5,955 bases of DNA from an uncultured Oscillospiraceae bacterium (GCA_902489335.1 CABTZO010000060.1:1-5955), one strand, 5' to 3'; shown: positions 1 to 5,433, counted from the first letter of the stretch. Notes: generated from the sequence alone by a model not told the origin. Translations and numbers: made by a program.

Positions 1-45
1 ACCTTGATTAAAAGTCAAGTGCTCTACCAGCTGAGCTAATGGATC
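1..45 (-). tRNA. tRNA-Lys (anticodon UUU), 3' part cut off by window edge
   Basis: Read on the minus strand, this gives a 7-nt acceptor 5' strand (GATCCAT, 45 down to 39), T8-A9, a D-stem GCTC/GAGC with an AGCTGGTA loop, and a 5-bp anticodon stem CTTGA/TCAAG closing the loop CTTTTAA. The anticodon UUU lies at positions 10-12, so this is the lysine tRNA for AAA/AAG. The variable arm, T-arm and acceptor 3' strand lie outside the window. A tRNA decoding ANN codons, with A37 as seen here, is a known substrate of the t6A pathway that uses TsaD, whose gene is in this window. Confidence 0.95.
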
Positions 46-59
46 AAACATACCGAAAG

Positions 60-88
60 ATAATAACGGTCTATCTTCAAAATGTCAA
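60..88 (-). promoter_or_regulatory. Sigma-70-type promoter for tRNA-Lys
   Basis: On the minus strand a perfect -35 TTGACA (83-88) is followed after exactly 17 nt by TATTAT (60-65), one mismatch from consensus. Transcription would start near position 53, only about 8 nt before the mature tRNA 5' end at 45. The -35 begins a few bases after the secG stop codon. I see no hairpin terminator between secG and this promoter, so some readthrough from secG is possible. Confidence 0.75.
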
Positions 89-90
89 GT

Positions 91-351
91 CTATTTCAAA
101 AATAAATTGAGGAAAAATACGACAAGAATTAAAATAGCAGCAATAATAGACAAAGCAACCGTTATTTTTTCTAAAACAGCGTCTTTTCTGTTGGATCCTG
201 CTTTTCCGAAGAATTGAGATCCTGAAGAATCTCCGCCACCGATTGCACCATTGATAGTTCCTTCTCTGTCTTTTTGCATTAAAACAACTACAACGATAAT
301 TATTGATATAATTATTAAAATTATTGCAAGTGCAATTTGCCAGGCAGTCAC
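91..351 (-). CDS. secG: Protein-export membrane protein SecG
   Basis: SecG is the small auxiliary subunit of the SecYEG translocon in the cytoplasmic membrane and helps SecA-driven protein export. The 86-residue product shows the family layout: a very hydrophobic helix at about residues 4-25, a cytoplasmic loop at about 26-60 with the Gly-rich stretch GAIGGG and then SQFFGKAG, and a second hydrophobic helix at about 62-84. The length is usual for SecG. The frame stays open to a GTG at 376-378, but I place the start at the GTG at 349-351. A near-perfect Shine-Dalgarno GGAGGG (358-363) sits 6 nt upstream of it and would otherwise be inside the gene, and the promoter at 385-413 would start the transcript near 378. 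The extra nine residues are also not typical of SecG. The gene has its own promoter and appears monocistronic, with tRNA-Lys following. Confidence 0.92.
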   Translation of the reverse strand: MTAWQIALAIILIIISIIIVVVVLMQKDREGTINGAIGGGDSSGSQFFGKAGSNRKDAVLEKITVALSIIAAILILVVFFLNLFLK

Positions 352-357
352 GTTTTT

Positions 358-363
358 CCCTCC
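358..363 (-). promoter_or_regulatory. Ribosome binding site that fixes the secG start
   Basis: GGAGGG on the minus strand lies 6 nt upstream of the GTG at 349-351. It is the only strong Shine-Dalgarno near the gene and overlaps the coding sequence of the longer open frame starting at 378, which argues for the shorter protein. Confidence 0.85.
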
Positions 364-384
364 GTTAAAAAATTTCACTTAGGT

Positions 385-413
385 ATAATATCATAATTGA
401 TTTTTATTTGCAA
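385..413 (-). promoter_or_regulatory. secG promoter
   Basis: On the minus strand TTGCAA (408-413) is followed by a 17-nt spacer and TATTAT (385-390). A second, overlapping pair also has a 17-nt spacer: TTGTCT (413-418) and TATGAT (390-395). Either would start transcription within a few bases of 378-383 and leave a leader of about 25-30 nt before the GTG at 351. The sequence alone does not decide which pair is used. Confidence 0.6.
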
Positions 414-481
414 GACAAATGAATAAAAGTTTTCTCTGCAATAATTTATATCTTTGTTCTCCGGAAACGACAATTTTATTA

Positions 482-516
482 GAGAAGAGAGAAAAGTGAA
501 AAGTGAAGAGTGAATA
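482..516 (+). repeat. Heptad array A: five 7-nt units of type GWGAANA
   Basis: The units are GAGAAGA, GAGAAAA, GTGAAAA, GTGAAGA and GTGAATA, in register with no interruption. Each keeps G1, A4, A5 and A7. The array is pure purine apart from T at a few unit positions 2 or 6. A 7-nt period is not compatible with coding use. Confidence 0.8.
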
Positions 517-528
517 GAACAGAAAAAA

Positions 529-555
529 ACGACAATATTCTCACGAAATTGTTGT
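529..555 (-). terminator. Degenerate hairpin, possible back-up terminator
   Basis: This is the copy-1 equivalent of the hairpin at 680-722. Six pairs survive (529-534 with 550-555, including one G-U), closing around TTC/GAA and a TCAC loop. Beyond that the outer stem is broken by A-A mismatches at 528/556, 524/560 and 523/561. If it is active at all, it would catch transcripts that read through the first terminator on the minus strand. Confidence 0.3.
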
Positions 556-565
556 ATTTAATTAT

Positions 566-577
566 GCTTTGCAAAGC
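566..577. repeat. 12-bp perfect palindrome GCTTTGCAAAGC
   Basis: This is a perfect inverted repeat lying between direct repeat copy 1 and the inverted heptad array. It contains TTGCAA, the same hexamer used as the likely -35 in two promoters of the window, but no -10 at proper distance is obvious. It may be a binding site, a hairpin tip of a larger element, or chance. Confidence 0.5.
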
Positions 578-585
578 AAAGCGAC

Positions 586-620
586 CATTATCTCTTATCT
601 ATTCTCTATTATCTATTCAC
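586..620 (-). repeat. Heptad array B: five 7-nt units, inverted relative to A and C
   Basis: On the minus strand the units read GTGAATA, GATAATA, GAGAATA, GATAAGA and GATAATG. They follow the same pattern (G1, A4, A5 mostly fixed) as arrays A and C but on the opposite strand. The first unit is identical to the last unit of array A. The array can pair imperfectly with A (70-nt loop) or C (20-nt loop). Confidence 0.75.
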
Positions 621-621
621 T

Positions 622-719
622 GGAAACGACAATTTTATTAGATAAGAGAGAAAAACGAAAAGTTAAAAGAGAAGAGTACAAAAAGAAACGACAACTTTCT
701 CACGAAAATGTCGTTTCTT
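622..719 (+). repeat. Direct repeat copy 2 (98 bp, intact hairpin)
   Basis: This is the ungapped match to 463-560. It begins directly after inverted array B and ends 2 bases short of the encoded 3' CCA of tRNA-Arg. Homology to copy 1 stops there, so the tRNA itself was not duplicated. It includes heptad array C and the perfect hairpin at 680-722. Confidence 0.85.
641..675 (+). repeat. Heptad array C: five 7-nt units
   Basis: The units are GATAAGA, GAGAAAA, ACGAAAA, GTTAAAA and GAGAAGA. They occupy the same place in copy 2 as array A does in copy 1. The third and fourth units have drifted, but the 7-nt register is kept. Confidence 0.7.
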
Positions 720-722
720 TTT
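680..722 (-). terminator. Terminator of the polA-tsaD-tRNA-Arg unit
   Basis: AAAAAGAAACGACA (680-693) is perfectly complementary to 709-722, giving a 14-bp stem. Inside the 15-nt loop a further 4-bp stem TTTC/GAAA closes on TCAC. On the minus strand the 3' arm ends in a T-rich run, TTTCTTTTT, as expected for a Rho-independent terminator, although the stem is AT-rich with only four G-C pairs. The 5' base of the stem is the last A of the encoded tRNA CCA, so tRNA 3' processing and termination meet at one base. Confidence 0.75.
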
Positions 723-798
723 GGCCCGCCTGAAGGGATTCGAACCCTAAATCTACAGAATCGGAATCTGTCGTACTATCCGGTTGTACTACAAGCGG
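722..798 (-). tRNA. tRNA-Arg (anticodon CCG), CCA encoded
   Basis: The minus strand folds as a complete 77-nt tRNA. The acceptor CCGCTTG pairs with CAGGCGG (one U-G). The D-stem is GTAC/GTAC with loop AACCGGATA, and the anticodon stem ACAGA/TCTGT closes loop TTCCGAT, with CCG at 762-764. The variable loop is AGATT and the T-loop is TTCGAAT, followed by discriminator G73 and an encoded CCA at 722-724. It decodes the arginine codon CGG. The first T-stem pair is a U-U mismatch. The base before the 5' end (C) could pair with G73. The gene begins 7 nt after the tsaD stop and shows no good promoter of its own, so it is probably cut from the tsaD transcript. Confidence 0.95.
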
Positions 799-805
799 GT
801 ATATG

Positions 806-1819
806 TTAAAAGCTCTCTTCTATTCCCATACTTGCAACTGCATTAAGGTTATAATCCCCGATATTTCCTGACTTATATTCATAATAAGCCGCAGAGCCTA
901 CCATTGCCGCATTATCTCCACAAAGAAAAAGTTCGGGCAAATATAATTTATAACCGTTTTTCTTACACATCTTTGATATTTCATCTCGGACAAAAGAATT
1001 TGCACTTACACCACCGGCAAGAACAATTCTATCATAAGAAAAATCTTTTGCTGCTTTTTCAAGAGTTACAGATAAAATATGTGCAACCGAGCTCATAAGA
1101 CTTGATCCAAAATCAGCAATATCAGGCTCTTCACACTTTTGTTTGAGATTGTGAATCTGATTTATAGCATTTGTCTTAATTCCGGAAAAACTAAAATCAT
1201 AGGGCGAATCATCCACATGCGGGAAAGGAAATTCATAGGCATTTTTATTTCCCGAACTGTAATTTTTATCTAAATTTGCGCCTCCGGGATACGCAACACC
1301 TAACACCCTTGCAACTTTGTCAAGTGTTTCTCCGGGTGCATCATCAACAGTCTGTCCTATCGTTTTGAATGTCGTATAGTCCTTGACTTCTATGATACTC
1401 GAATGACCGCCGGATATGACAAGTGATAAAAACGGCGGCTTTAAGTCTTTATGAGAAAGATAATTTGCCGCAATATGCGAACGCAGATGATGAACCGGCA
1501 CAAGAGGTTTTTTCAGTGATAGAGCAAGTCCTTTGGCAAAATTAACTCCTACCAAAAGAGAGCCTATCAGTCCGGGCCCTGCAGTAACCGCAACGGCGTC
1601 AATGTCGGTTAAATCAATTTCAGCTTTTTTCAAAGCTTCTTCAACAAGCGGACTTATTGATTCAATATGTGTTCTCGAAGCAATTTCGGGGACCACTCCG
1701 CCATAGATTTTATGAATATCTATCTGAGAAGATACAACAGTTGAAAGAATATCTCTGCCGTTTTTAATTATTGCACAGGCTGTATCGTCGCAGGACGATT
1801 CTATTGCAAGTATCAGCAT
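806..1819 (-). CDS. tsaD: tRNA N6-adenosine threonylcarbamoyltransferase TsaD
   Basis: TsaD (Kae1/YgjD/Gcp family) transfers the threonylcarbamoyl group of threonylcarbamoyl-AMP to A37 of ANN-decoding tRNAs, making t6A in the cytoplasm. In bacteria it works with TsaB and TsaE, which are not in this window. The 337 residues match the family's usual length. Visible motifs are ESSCDDT (7-13), GGVVPEIASRTH (40-51), the metal-binding HLRSH with H111 and H115, SGGHS (136-140), the glycine-rich YPGGANLD (177-184), FSFSGIKTN (209-217), LAGGVSAN (267-274), and CGDNAAM with the likely metal ligand D302. The ATG at 1817-1819 shares its A with the polA TGA (TGATG), which suggests translational coupling. 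A weak GAGG at 1830-1833 lies 10 nt upstream. The gene is followed after 7 nt by tRNA-Arg. No oddity is seen in catalytic residues. Confidence 0.97.
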   Translation of the reverse strand: MLILAIESSCDDTACAIIKNGRDILSTVVSSQIDIHKIYGGVVPEIASRTHIESISPLVEEALKKAEIDLTDIDAVAVTAGPGLIGSLLVGVNFAKGLALSLKKPLVPVHHLRSHIAANYLSHKDLKPPFLSLVISGGHSSIIEVKDYTTFKTIGQTVDDAPGETLDKVARVLGVAYPGGANLDKNYSSGNKNAYEFPFPHVDDSPYDFSFSGIKTNAINQIHNLKQKCEEPDIADFGSSLMSSVAHILSVTLEKAAKDFSYDRIVLAGGVSANSFVRDEISKMCKKNGYKLYLPELFLCGDNAAMVGSAAYYEYKSGNIGDYNLNAVASMGIEESF

Positions 1820-4341
1820 CAGTCTTTTGCCTCAAACCAAGTCTTACCGACACCCGTTGAAACAACAAGCGGAACACTGAGCTTTACAGCATTTTCCATC
1901 TGTGTTTTCAAAATTTCCTCCGCTTTTTTAGCTTCGTCGTTTGGAGCCTGTACAATCAGTTCATCATGAACCTGCATTATAATTTTGCTCTTCATATTAT
2001 TTGCCTTAAATTCATCATAAACTTTAATCATGGCAATTTTAATGATATCGGCGGCAGTGCCTTGAATGGGCATATTTCTTGCTATTCTCTCTCCTGCTGC
2101 AACTACCATCTTGTTTCTTTGCTTTAGTTCCGGCAAATATCGTCTTCTGTTAAATATTGTTTCAACATATCCGTCTTTTTTTGCCTTTTTTATCGTGTCA
2201 TTCATATATTTGTCAATATCTTTATAGTGATTTAGATAACTATTTATATATTCTTCTGCTTCATAAATGGGAACTCCGATGTCCTGAGAAAGTGAGTAAG
2301 CCCCAATTCCGTAAATTATTCCGAAGTTTACTGCTTTTGCCCTTGAACGCAGGACAGAATTAACTGCTTCAAACGGAACTTTGAATACTTGTGAGGCGGT
2401 TATTGTATGAATATCCTTGTTTTCTTTGAAAGCATCTATCATATTTTTATCATCGGAAATATGAGCGAGCACACGAAGTTCGATTTGAGAATAGTCGGCA
2501 TCGATTAAAACACAGTCTTTCGGCGCTACAAAGAATTTTCTCATTTCTCTTCCAAGTTCTTCCCTGACCGGAATATTTTGCAAATTTGGATCCTTTGAAG
2601 AGATTCTGCCCGTTCTCGTTTCGGTTTGATTTAAAGTAGAGTGAATTTTTGAGTCCTCATCAACCACTTTCAAAAGACCGTCGCAGTAGGTAGATTTGAG
2701 TTTTGTATATGTTCTGTATTTGAGTATGTCCTCAACAATAGGATAATTGAATTTAAGTTTTTCCAAAACCTCCGCTGCAGTCGAATAACCGGTCTTTGTC
2801 TTTTTACTTCCTTTGATACCAAGTTCTTCAAACAATACAACCGCAAGTTGTTTCGGAGAATTCAAGTTGAATTCATGACCTGCCATCTCAAATACATTCT
2901 TTTCAAGATCGGCAATTTTCTCCGAGAGCATATCTCCAAAATCTGAAATACCCTTCTTATCAGCAGAAAAACCGTCCGTTTCCATCTGTGCAAGAACTTT
3001 AGAAAGCGGCATTTCAATTTTAAAGAGCAAGTCTTCCTGCTTATTCTCTTTAATTTGTTTTAATAAATCTTCATAAATTAAAGATAAACAAACTGCTTGC
3101 TTTTCAATTTGATCCGTTTTTTCATCATCAAATGAAAATTTAGAATGTTTTTCTGCATATTTTATTACATTATATTCATCAACCGATGGATTAATTATGT
3201 AACTTATAAGCATAAAATCAGATTCAAGTTTTATATCCAAGTTTTTAAGACAGGCATATCTGTAAATTTCCTTTGAAGACACGGCAACAATCTTCGATTT
3301 TGAGTTTAAAACTTCTTGAAATCGCTTTTCATCATCGATTTTTTCAACAACATTGTCACAGGTAACAAAAGCAGATTCAAAAGAAAAATCTTCTGCAAAT
3401 TTTGACGCAAGATAAATGATTTTATTGTTTTTCAAATCAACTTTGCCATCTTTAATTTCGATTTTTTCTTTTACCAAATAATTTTCATCTTTAAGGTCAA
3501 GCTTTTTCATTATTTGAAAAAGCTCCAAATCCGTAAGCAAGTCAGTTAATTTTTCAATGTCCTTTTCATTCGTTTTATATTTTTCATAATCTGTTTCAAT
3601 TGGCACATCAGTATAAATTCTGCCGAGTTCTCTCGACAAAAATGCGTTGTCCTTTTCTTCAATTAACTTGGTTTTAATCTTTTCACTGCAGTTTAATTTA
3701 TCAATATTTTCATAAATTTCATCAAGTGAAGGATATTCTTCCAGCAATTTTGCGGCAGTTTTAGGTCCGATTCCGCTTACTCCGGGAATATTGTCGGAAC
3801 TGTCGCCCATAAGACCCTTTAATTCAATTAAACCCTGGGGACTGACATTAAAGTCTTCCTTAACCTTATCAGGCGTATAAGTTTTTATTTCTTTGTTGGT
3901 TGAAAGGCATACCGTTGCAGTATCAGATGAAAGTTGAAGTAAATCTCTGTCACCGGAAGCTATATAACAATGATTGTCTTTATCGGAAGATTTTGACAAA
4001 GTTCCGATTATGTCATCCGCCTCATAGCCTTCACAAGTAACAACGGGTATTCCCATATATTTCAATATTTTTTTCAGAAAATCGACTTGAACCGTCAAAT
4101 CATCGGGCATAGGTTTTCTGTTAGCCTTGTAAAGATCATATTTTTTATGCCTAAAAGTCGGCGTCTTTAAATCAAAAGCAACAACAGTTCCATCCGGGCC
4201 GACTTTCTCTTTTAATTTGAAATATGTATTCATAAAACCGACCAAAGCATTCGTAGGTAAGCCGTTTTTATTTGACAAACCCCTTATCGCAAAAAATGAT
4301 CTGTATAGGATCGACATACCGTCAATTACAAGTAATTTCAA
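1819..4341 (-). CDS. polA: DNA polymerase I (5' nuclease and polymerase; 3'-5' exonuclease site degenerate)
   Basis: PolA fills gaps and removes RNA primers in replication and repair. The 840 residues show three parts. Residues 1-285 are the 5' nuclease, with VIDG, TFRHKKYDLYKANRKPMPD (62-80), EGYEADD (104-110), SGDRD (129-133) and MGDSSDNIPGVSGIGPKTA (178-196). Residues about 300-440 occupy the place of the 3'-5' exonuclease but lack its DxE metal-binding motif; only the fold-type segment SDFMLISYIINP (374-385) is recognisable. Residues about 440-840 are the polymerase, with RTGRISSKDPNLQNIP (576-591), motif A DADYSQIELR with D616, motif B R665/K669/F673/Y677, and motif C VHDE with D793 and E794. 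Proofreading is therefore probably absent, as in Bacillus and Thermus enzymes. The start is a TTG (4339-4341): the family's N-terminal LLVIDG follows directly, AGGCGG sits 8 nt upstream, and no in-frame ATG lies nearby. It is first in a unit with tsaD. Confidence 0.97.
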   Translation of the reverse strand: MKLLVIDGMSILYRSFFAIRGLSNKNGLPTNALVGFMNTYFKLKEKVGPDGTVVAFDLKTPTFRHKKYDLYKANRKPMPDDLTVQVDFLKKILKYMGIPVVTCEGYEADDIIGTLSKSSDKDNHCYIASGDRDLLQLSSDTATVCLSTNKEIKTYTPDKVKEDFNVSPQGLIELKGLMGDSSDNIPGVSGIGPKTAAKLLEEYPSLDEIYENIDKLNCSEKIKTKLIEEKDNAFLSRELGRIYTDVPIETDYEKYKTNEKDIEKLTDLLTDLELFQIMKKLDLKDENYLVKEKIEIKDGKVDLKNNKIIYLASKFAEDFSFESAFVTCDNVVEKIDDEKRFQEVLNSKSKIVAVSSKEIYRYACLKNLDIKLESDFMLISYIINPSVDEYNVIKYAEKHSKFSFDDEKTDQIEKQAVCLSLIYEDLLKQIKENKQEDLLFKIEMPLSKVLAQMETDGFSADKKGISDFGDMLSEKIADLEKNVFEMAGHEFNLNSPKQLAVVLFEELGIKGSKKTKTGYSTAAEVLEKLKFNYPIVEDILKYRTYTKLKSTYCDGLLKVVDEDSKIHSTLNQTETRTGRISSKDPNLQNIPVREELGREMRKFFVAPKDCVLIDADYSQIELRVLAHISDDKNMIDAFKENKDIHTITASQVFKVPFEAVNSVLRSRAKAVNFGIIYGIGAYSLSQDIGVPIYEAEEYINSYLNHYKDIDKYMNDTIKKAKKDGYVETIFNRRRYLPELKQRNKMVVAAGERIARNMPIQGTAADIIKIAMIKVYDEFKANNMKSKIIMQVHDELIVQAPNDEAKKAEEILKTQMENAVKLSVPLVVSTGVGKTWFEAKD

Positions 4342-4349
4342 ATGATTTA

Positions 4350-4355
4350 CCGCCT
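4350..4355 (-). promoter_or_regulatory. Ribosome binding site for the polA TTG start
   Basis: AGGCGG on the minus strand, within AAAGGCGG, lies 8 nt upstream of the TTG at 4339-4341. It supports TTG as a true start because no ATG or GTG is in frame close by. Confidence 0.75.
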
Positions 4356-4369
4356 TTCAATTTCAAATA

Positions 4370-4398
4370 ATTTTATCATAGCAGATATTTTATTGCAA
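4370..4398 (-). promoter_or_regulatory. polA-tsaD-tRNA-Arg promoter
   Basis: On the minus strand TTGCAA (4393-4398) is followed by 17 nt and TAAAAT (4370-4375). The start of transcription would be near 4363, leaving a leader of about 20 nt before the polA TTG. The -35 hexamer is a palindrome and is the same sequence read by the opposing dus promoter. Confidence 0.5.
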
Positions 4399-4420
4399 AC
4401 TGATTAAACTATGTTAAAAT
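4393..4420 (+). promoter_or_regulatory. dus-metG promoter
   Basis: On the plus strand TTGCAA (4393-4398), a 16-nt spacer and TAAAAT (4415-4420, within TATGTTAAAAT) would start transcription near 4427. That leaves a leader of about 30 nt before the TTG start at 4456, too short for a T-box or other riboswitch. The ATG at 4411 would lie upstream of the transcript start. Confidence 0.5.
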
Positions 4421-4443
4421 GTTGTAGTACAAAGATTTACGAC

Positions 4444-4447
4444 GGAG
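4444..4447 (+). promoter_or_regulatory. Ribosome binding site that fixes the dus start
   Basis: GGAG, within CGGAGAAG, lies 8 nt upstream of the TTG at 4456-4458. No comparable site precedes the ATG at 4411. This favours the 325-residue protein over the 340-residue one. Confidence 0.75.
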
Positions 4448-4455
4448 AAGCGAAG

Positions 4456-5433
4456 TTGAAATTTGGAAATTTAGAAATAAAAAATTACGCTGTTTTGGCA
4501 CCCATGGCGGGTGTCACAGACAGAGCAATGAGAGAAATTTCAATGGAATTTAATGCCGGTGCCTGCATGACGGAGTTAATTTCTTCAAACGGAATCGTTT
4601 TCGGAGACAGAAAGACCTTATCCTACTTAGATTCTTCAAAAGAAACCTCCCCTCTCGGAGTTCAAATTTTCGGCTATTCTCCCGAAATCATGGCTGAAGC
4701 GACAAAAAAACTCATGCAAATAAAGCCGGACTTCATTGATATAAATATGGGTTGCCCTGCCCCTAAAATTGTAAAATCGGGTTCGGGCTCGGCTTTACTG
4801 AAAGATGTAGATAAAGCTGTTGAAATCGCAAAAGCAGTTGTAACTTCGTCTGATGTCCCCGTTACGGTCAAAACAAGACTCGGCTTTGACAAAAATAATA
4901 TTGTCTGTATCGAACTTGGAAAAATGCTTGAAGATGCGGGTGTCTCAGCTATAACATTACATGCGAGAACATCAAAACAGATGTATTCCGGTAAAGCTGA
5001 CTACGATTATATAAAAGCATTAAAAGAAAATGTCAAAATCCCGGTAATAGGAAACGGTGATATTTTTTCAGCGAAAGATGCGCAGCATATGAAAAAATAT
5101 ACAAACTGTGATTTAGTCGCCGTCGGAAGAGGCGCTATGGGAAATCCATGGATTTTCAGAGATATAAAAAATCTGTCTGAAAACAAACCTATCAATCTGG
5201 TTTCAATTTCCGAAAAAATGGAAGTTATGATAAAACACCTTGAAAAACTTTTTGAATATAAAGGTCCCATTATCGGCCTTAAAGAAGGAAGACGGCAGGC
5301 TTCATATTATATTCGAGACTTTAATAACGCGACATATTTCAGGAAGAAAATCTTTTCGACCGCTTCCCTCGATGAAATAATAAATTTGGCAAAAGAAATA
5401 AAAAATCAGATTAAGGAGTCAGATGATGAGTGA
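4456..5433 (+). CDS. dus: tRNA-dihydrouridine synthase, DusB-like
   Basis: Dus enzymes are FMN-dependent, NADPH-using reductases that turn specific uridines of tRNA into dihydrouridine. Counting from the TTG start (325 residues), the TIM-barrel covers about 1-235. It shows LAPMAGVTDRAMR (14-26), INMGCPAPK with the catalytic acid C100, VKTRLG with K139, TLHARTSKQMYSG with H169, IPVIGNGDI (195-203) and GRGAMGNPWIF (224-234), the last two forming the FMN phosphate site. A helical tRNA-binding domain follows at about 245-325. C100 and the overall layout fit the DusB/YhdG branch common in low-GC Gram-positives. The longest frame opens at an ATG at 4411, but that ATG lies beside the -10 box. The first 15 codons have no family likeness, whereas KFGNLEIKN right after the TTG is the usual N-terminus. 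It overlaps metG by 8 nt and probably shares its transcript. Confidence 0.93.
   Translation: MKFGNLEIKNYAVLAPMAGVTDRAMREISMEFNAGACMTELISSNGIVFGDRKTLSYLDSSKETSPLGVQIFGYSPEIMAEATKKLMQIKPDFIDINMGCPAPKIVKSGSGSALLKDVDKAVEIAKAVVTSSDVPVTVKTRLGFDKNNIVCIELGKMLEDAGVSAITLHARTSKQMYSGKADYDYIKALKENVKIPVIGNGDIFSAKDAQHMKKYTNCDLVAVGRGAMGNPWIFRDIKNLSENKPINLVSISEKMEVMIKHLEKLFEYKGPIIGLKEGRRQASYYIRDFNNATYFRKKIFSTASLDEIINLAKEIKNQIKESDDE
5413..5418 (+). promoter_or_regulatory. Ribosome binding site for metG inside dus
   Basis: AAGGAG at the 3' end of dus lies 7 nt before the ATG at 5426 and 4 nt before the adjacent in-frame ATG at 5423. The spacing favours 5426. Confidence 0.8.

Larger units (their letters stand above)
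463..560 (+). repeat. Direct repeat copy 1 (98 bp, decayed hairpin)
   Basis: This segment aligns without gaps to 622-719, offset by 159 bp, with 17 mismatches in 98 positions by hand count (about 83% identity). The first 21 bases are identical. It has three parts: a leader GGAAACGACAATTTTATTA, five purine heptads, and a stem-loop segment with the conserved loop core TTCTCACGAAA. The stem is imperfect here, unlike in copy 2. Function unknown. It could be one copy of a dispersed intergenic element or half of a local duplication. Confidence 0.85.
352..721. other. Non-coding gap rich in repeats between secG and tRNA-Arg
   Basis: No plausible protein gene is seen on either strand. From the secG side it holds the secG ribosome site and promoter (352-418), about 45 nt of featureless AT-rich sequence (419-462), and direct repeat copy 1 (463-560). 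After that come a palindrome and an inverted heptad array (561-621), direct repeat copy 2 (622-719), and the tRNA-Arg terminator, which forms the end of copy 2. All flanking genes run on the minus strand. Confidence 0.8.

Noticed and set aside
376..378. GTG as secG start, giving 95 residues
   Set aside because: It lies at or before the likely transcription start, has no ribosome site, and the strong GGAGGG at 358-363 points to the GTG at 349-351.
384..389. TATAAT on the plus strand as a promoter
   Set aside because: There is no -35 at proper distance and no plus-strand gene downstream. It is the complement of the secG -10 area.
463..719. CRISPR array
   Set aside because: There are only two long diverged copies, no short identical repeats with unique spacers, and the internal 7-nt period is wrong for CRISPR.
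722..798. tRNA-Arg as an attachment site of an integrated element
   Set aside because: No second copy of the tRNA 3' end, integrase or phage-like gene is seen. The adjacent direct repeats do not include tRNA sequence.
904..1098. Plus-strand open frame of 64 codons
   Set aside because: It lies fully inside tsaD on the other strand and has no recognisable protein features.
2157..2363. Plus-strand open frame of 68 codons
   Set aside because: It is antisense to the polymerase domain of polA, with low-complexity composition that mirrors that gene.
4411..4413. ATG as dus start, giving 340 residues
   Set aside because: It overlaps the probable -10 region, has no ribosome site, and the added residues (with CC and no family likeness) precede the typical DusB N-terminus.
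4399..4455. T-box or SAM riboswitch ahead of dus-metG
   Set aside because: The leader after the likely start site is only about 30 nt, and metG itself starts inside dus without any leader.
4674..5270. Two minus-strand open frames of 72 and 87 codons
   Set aside because: Both are antisense to the conserved dus barrel and have no ribosome sites or family likeness.
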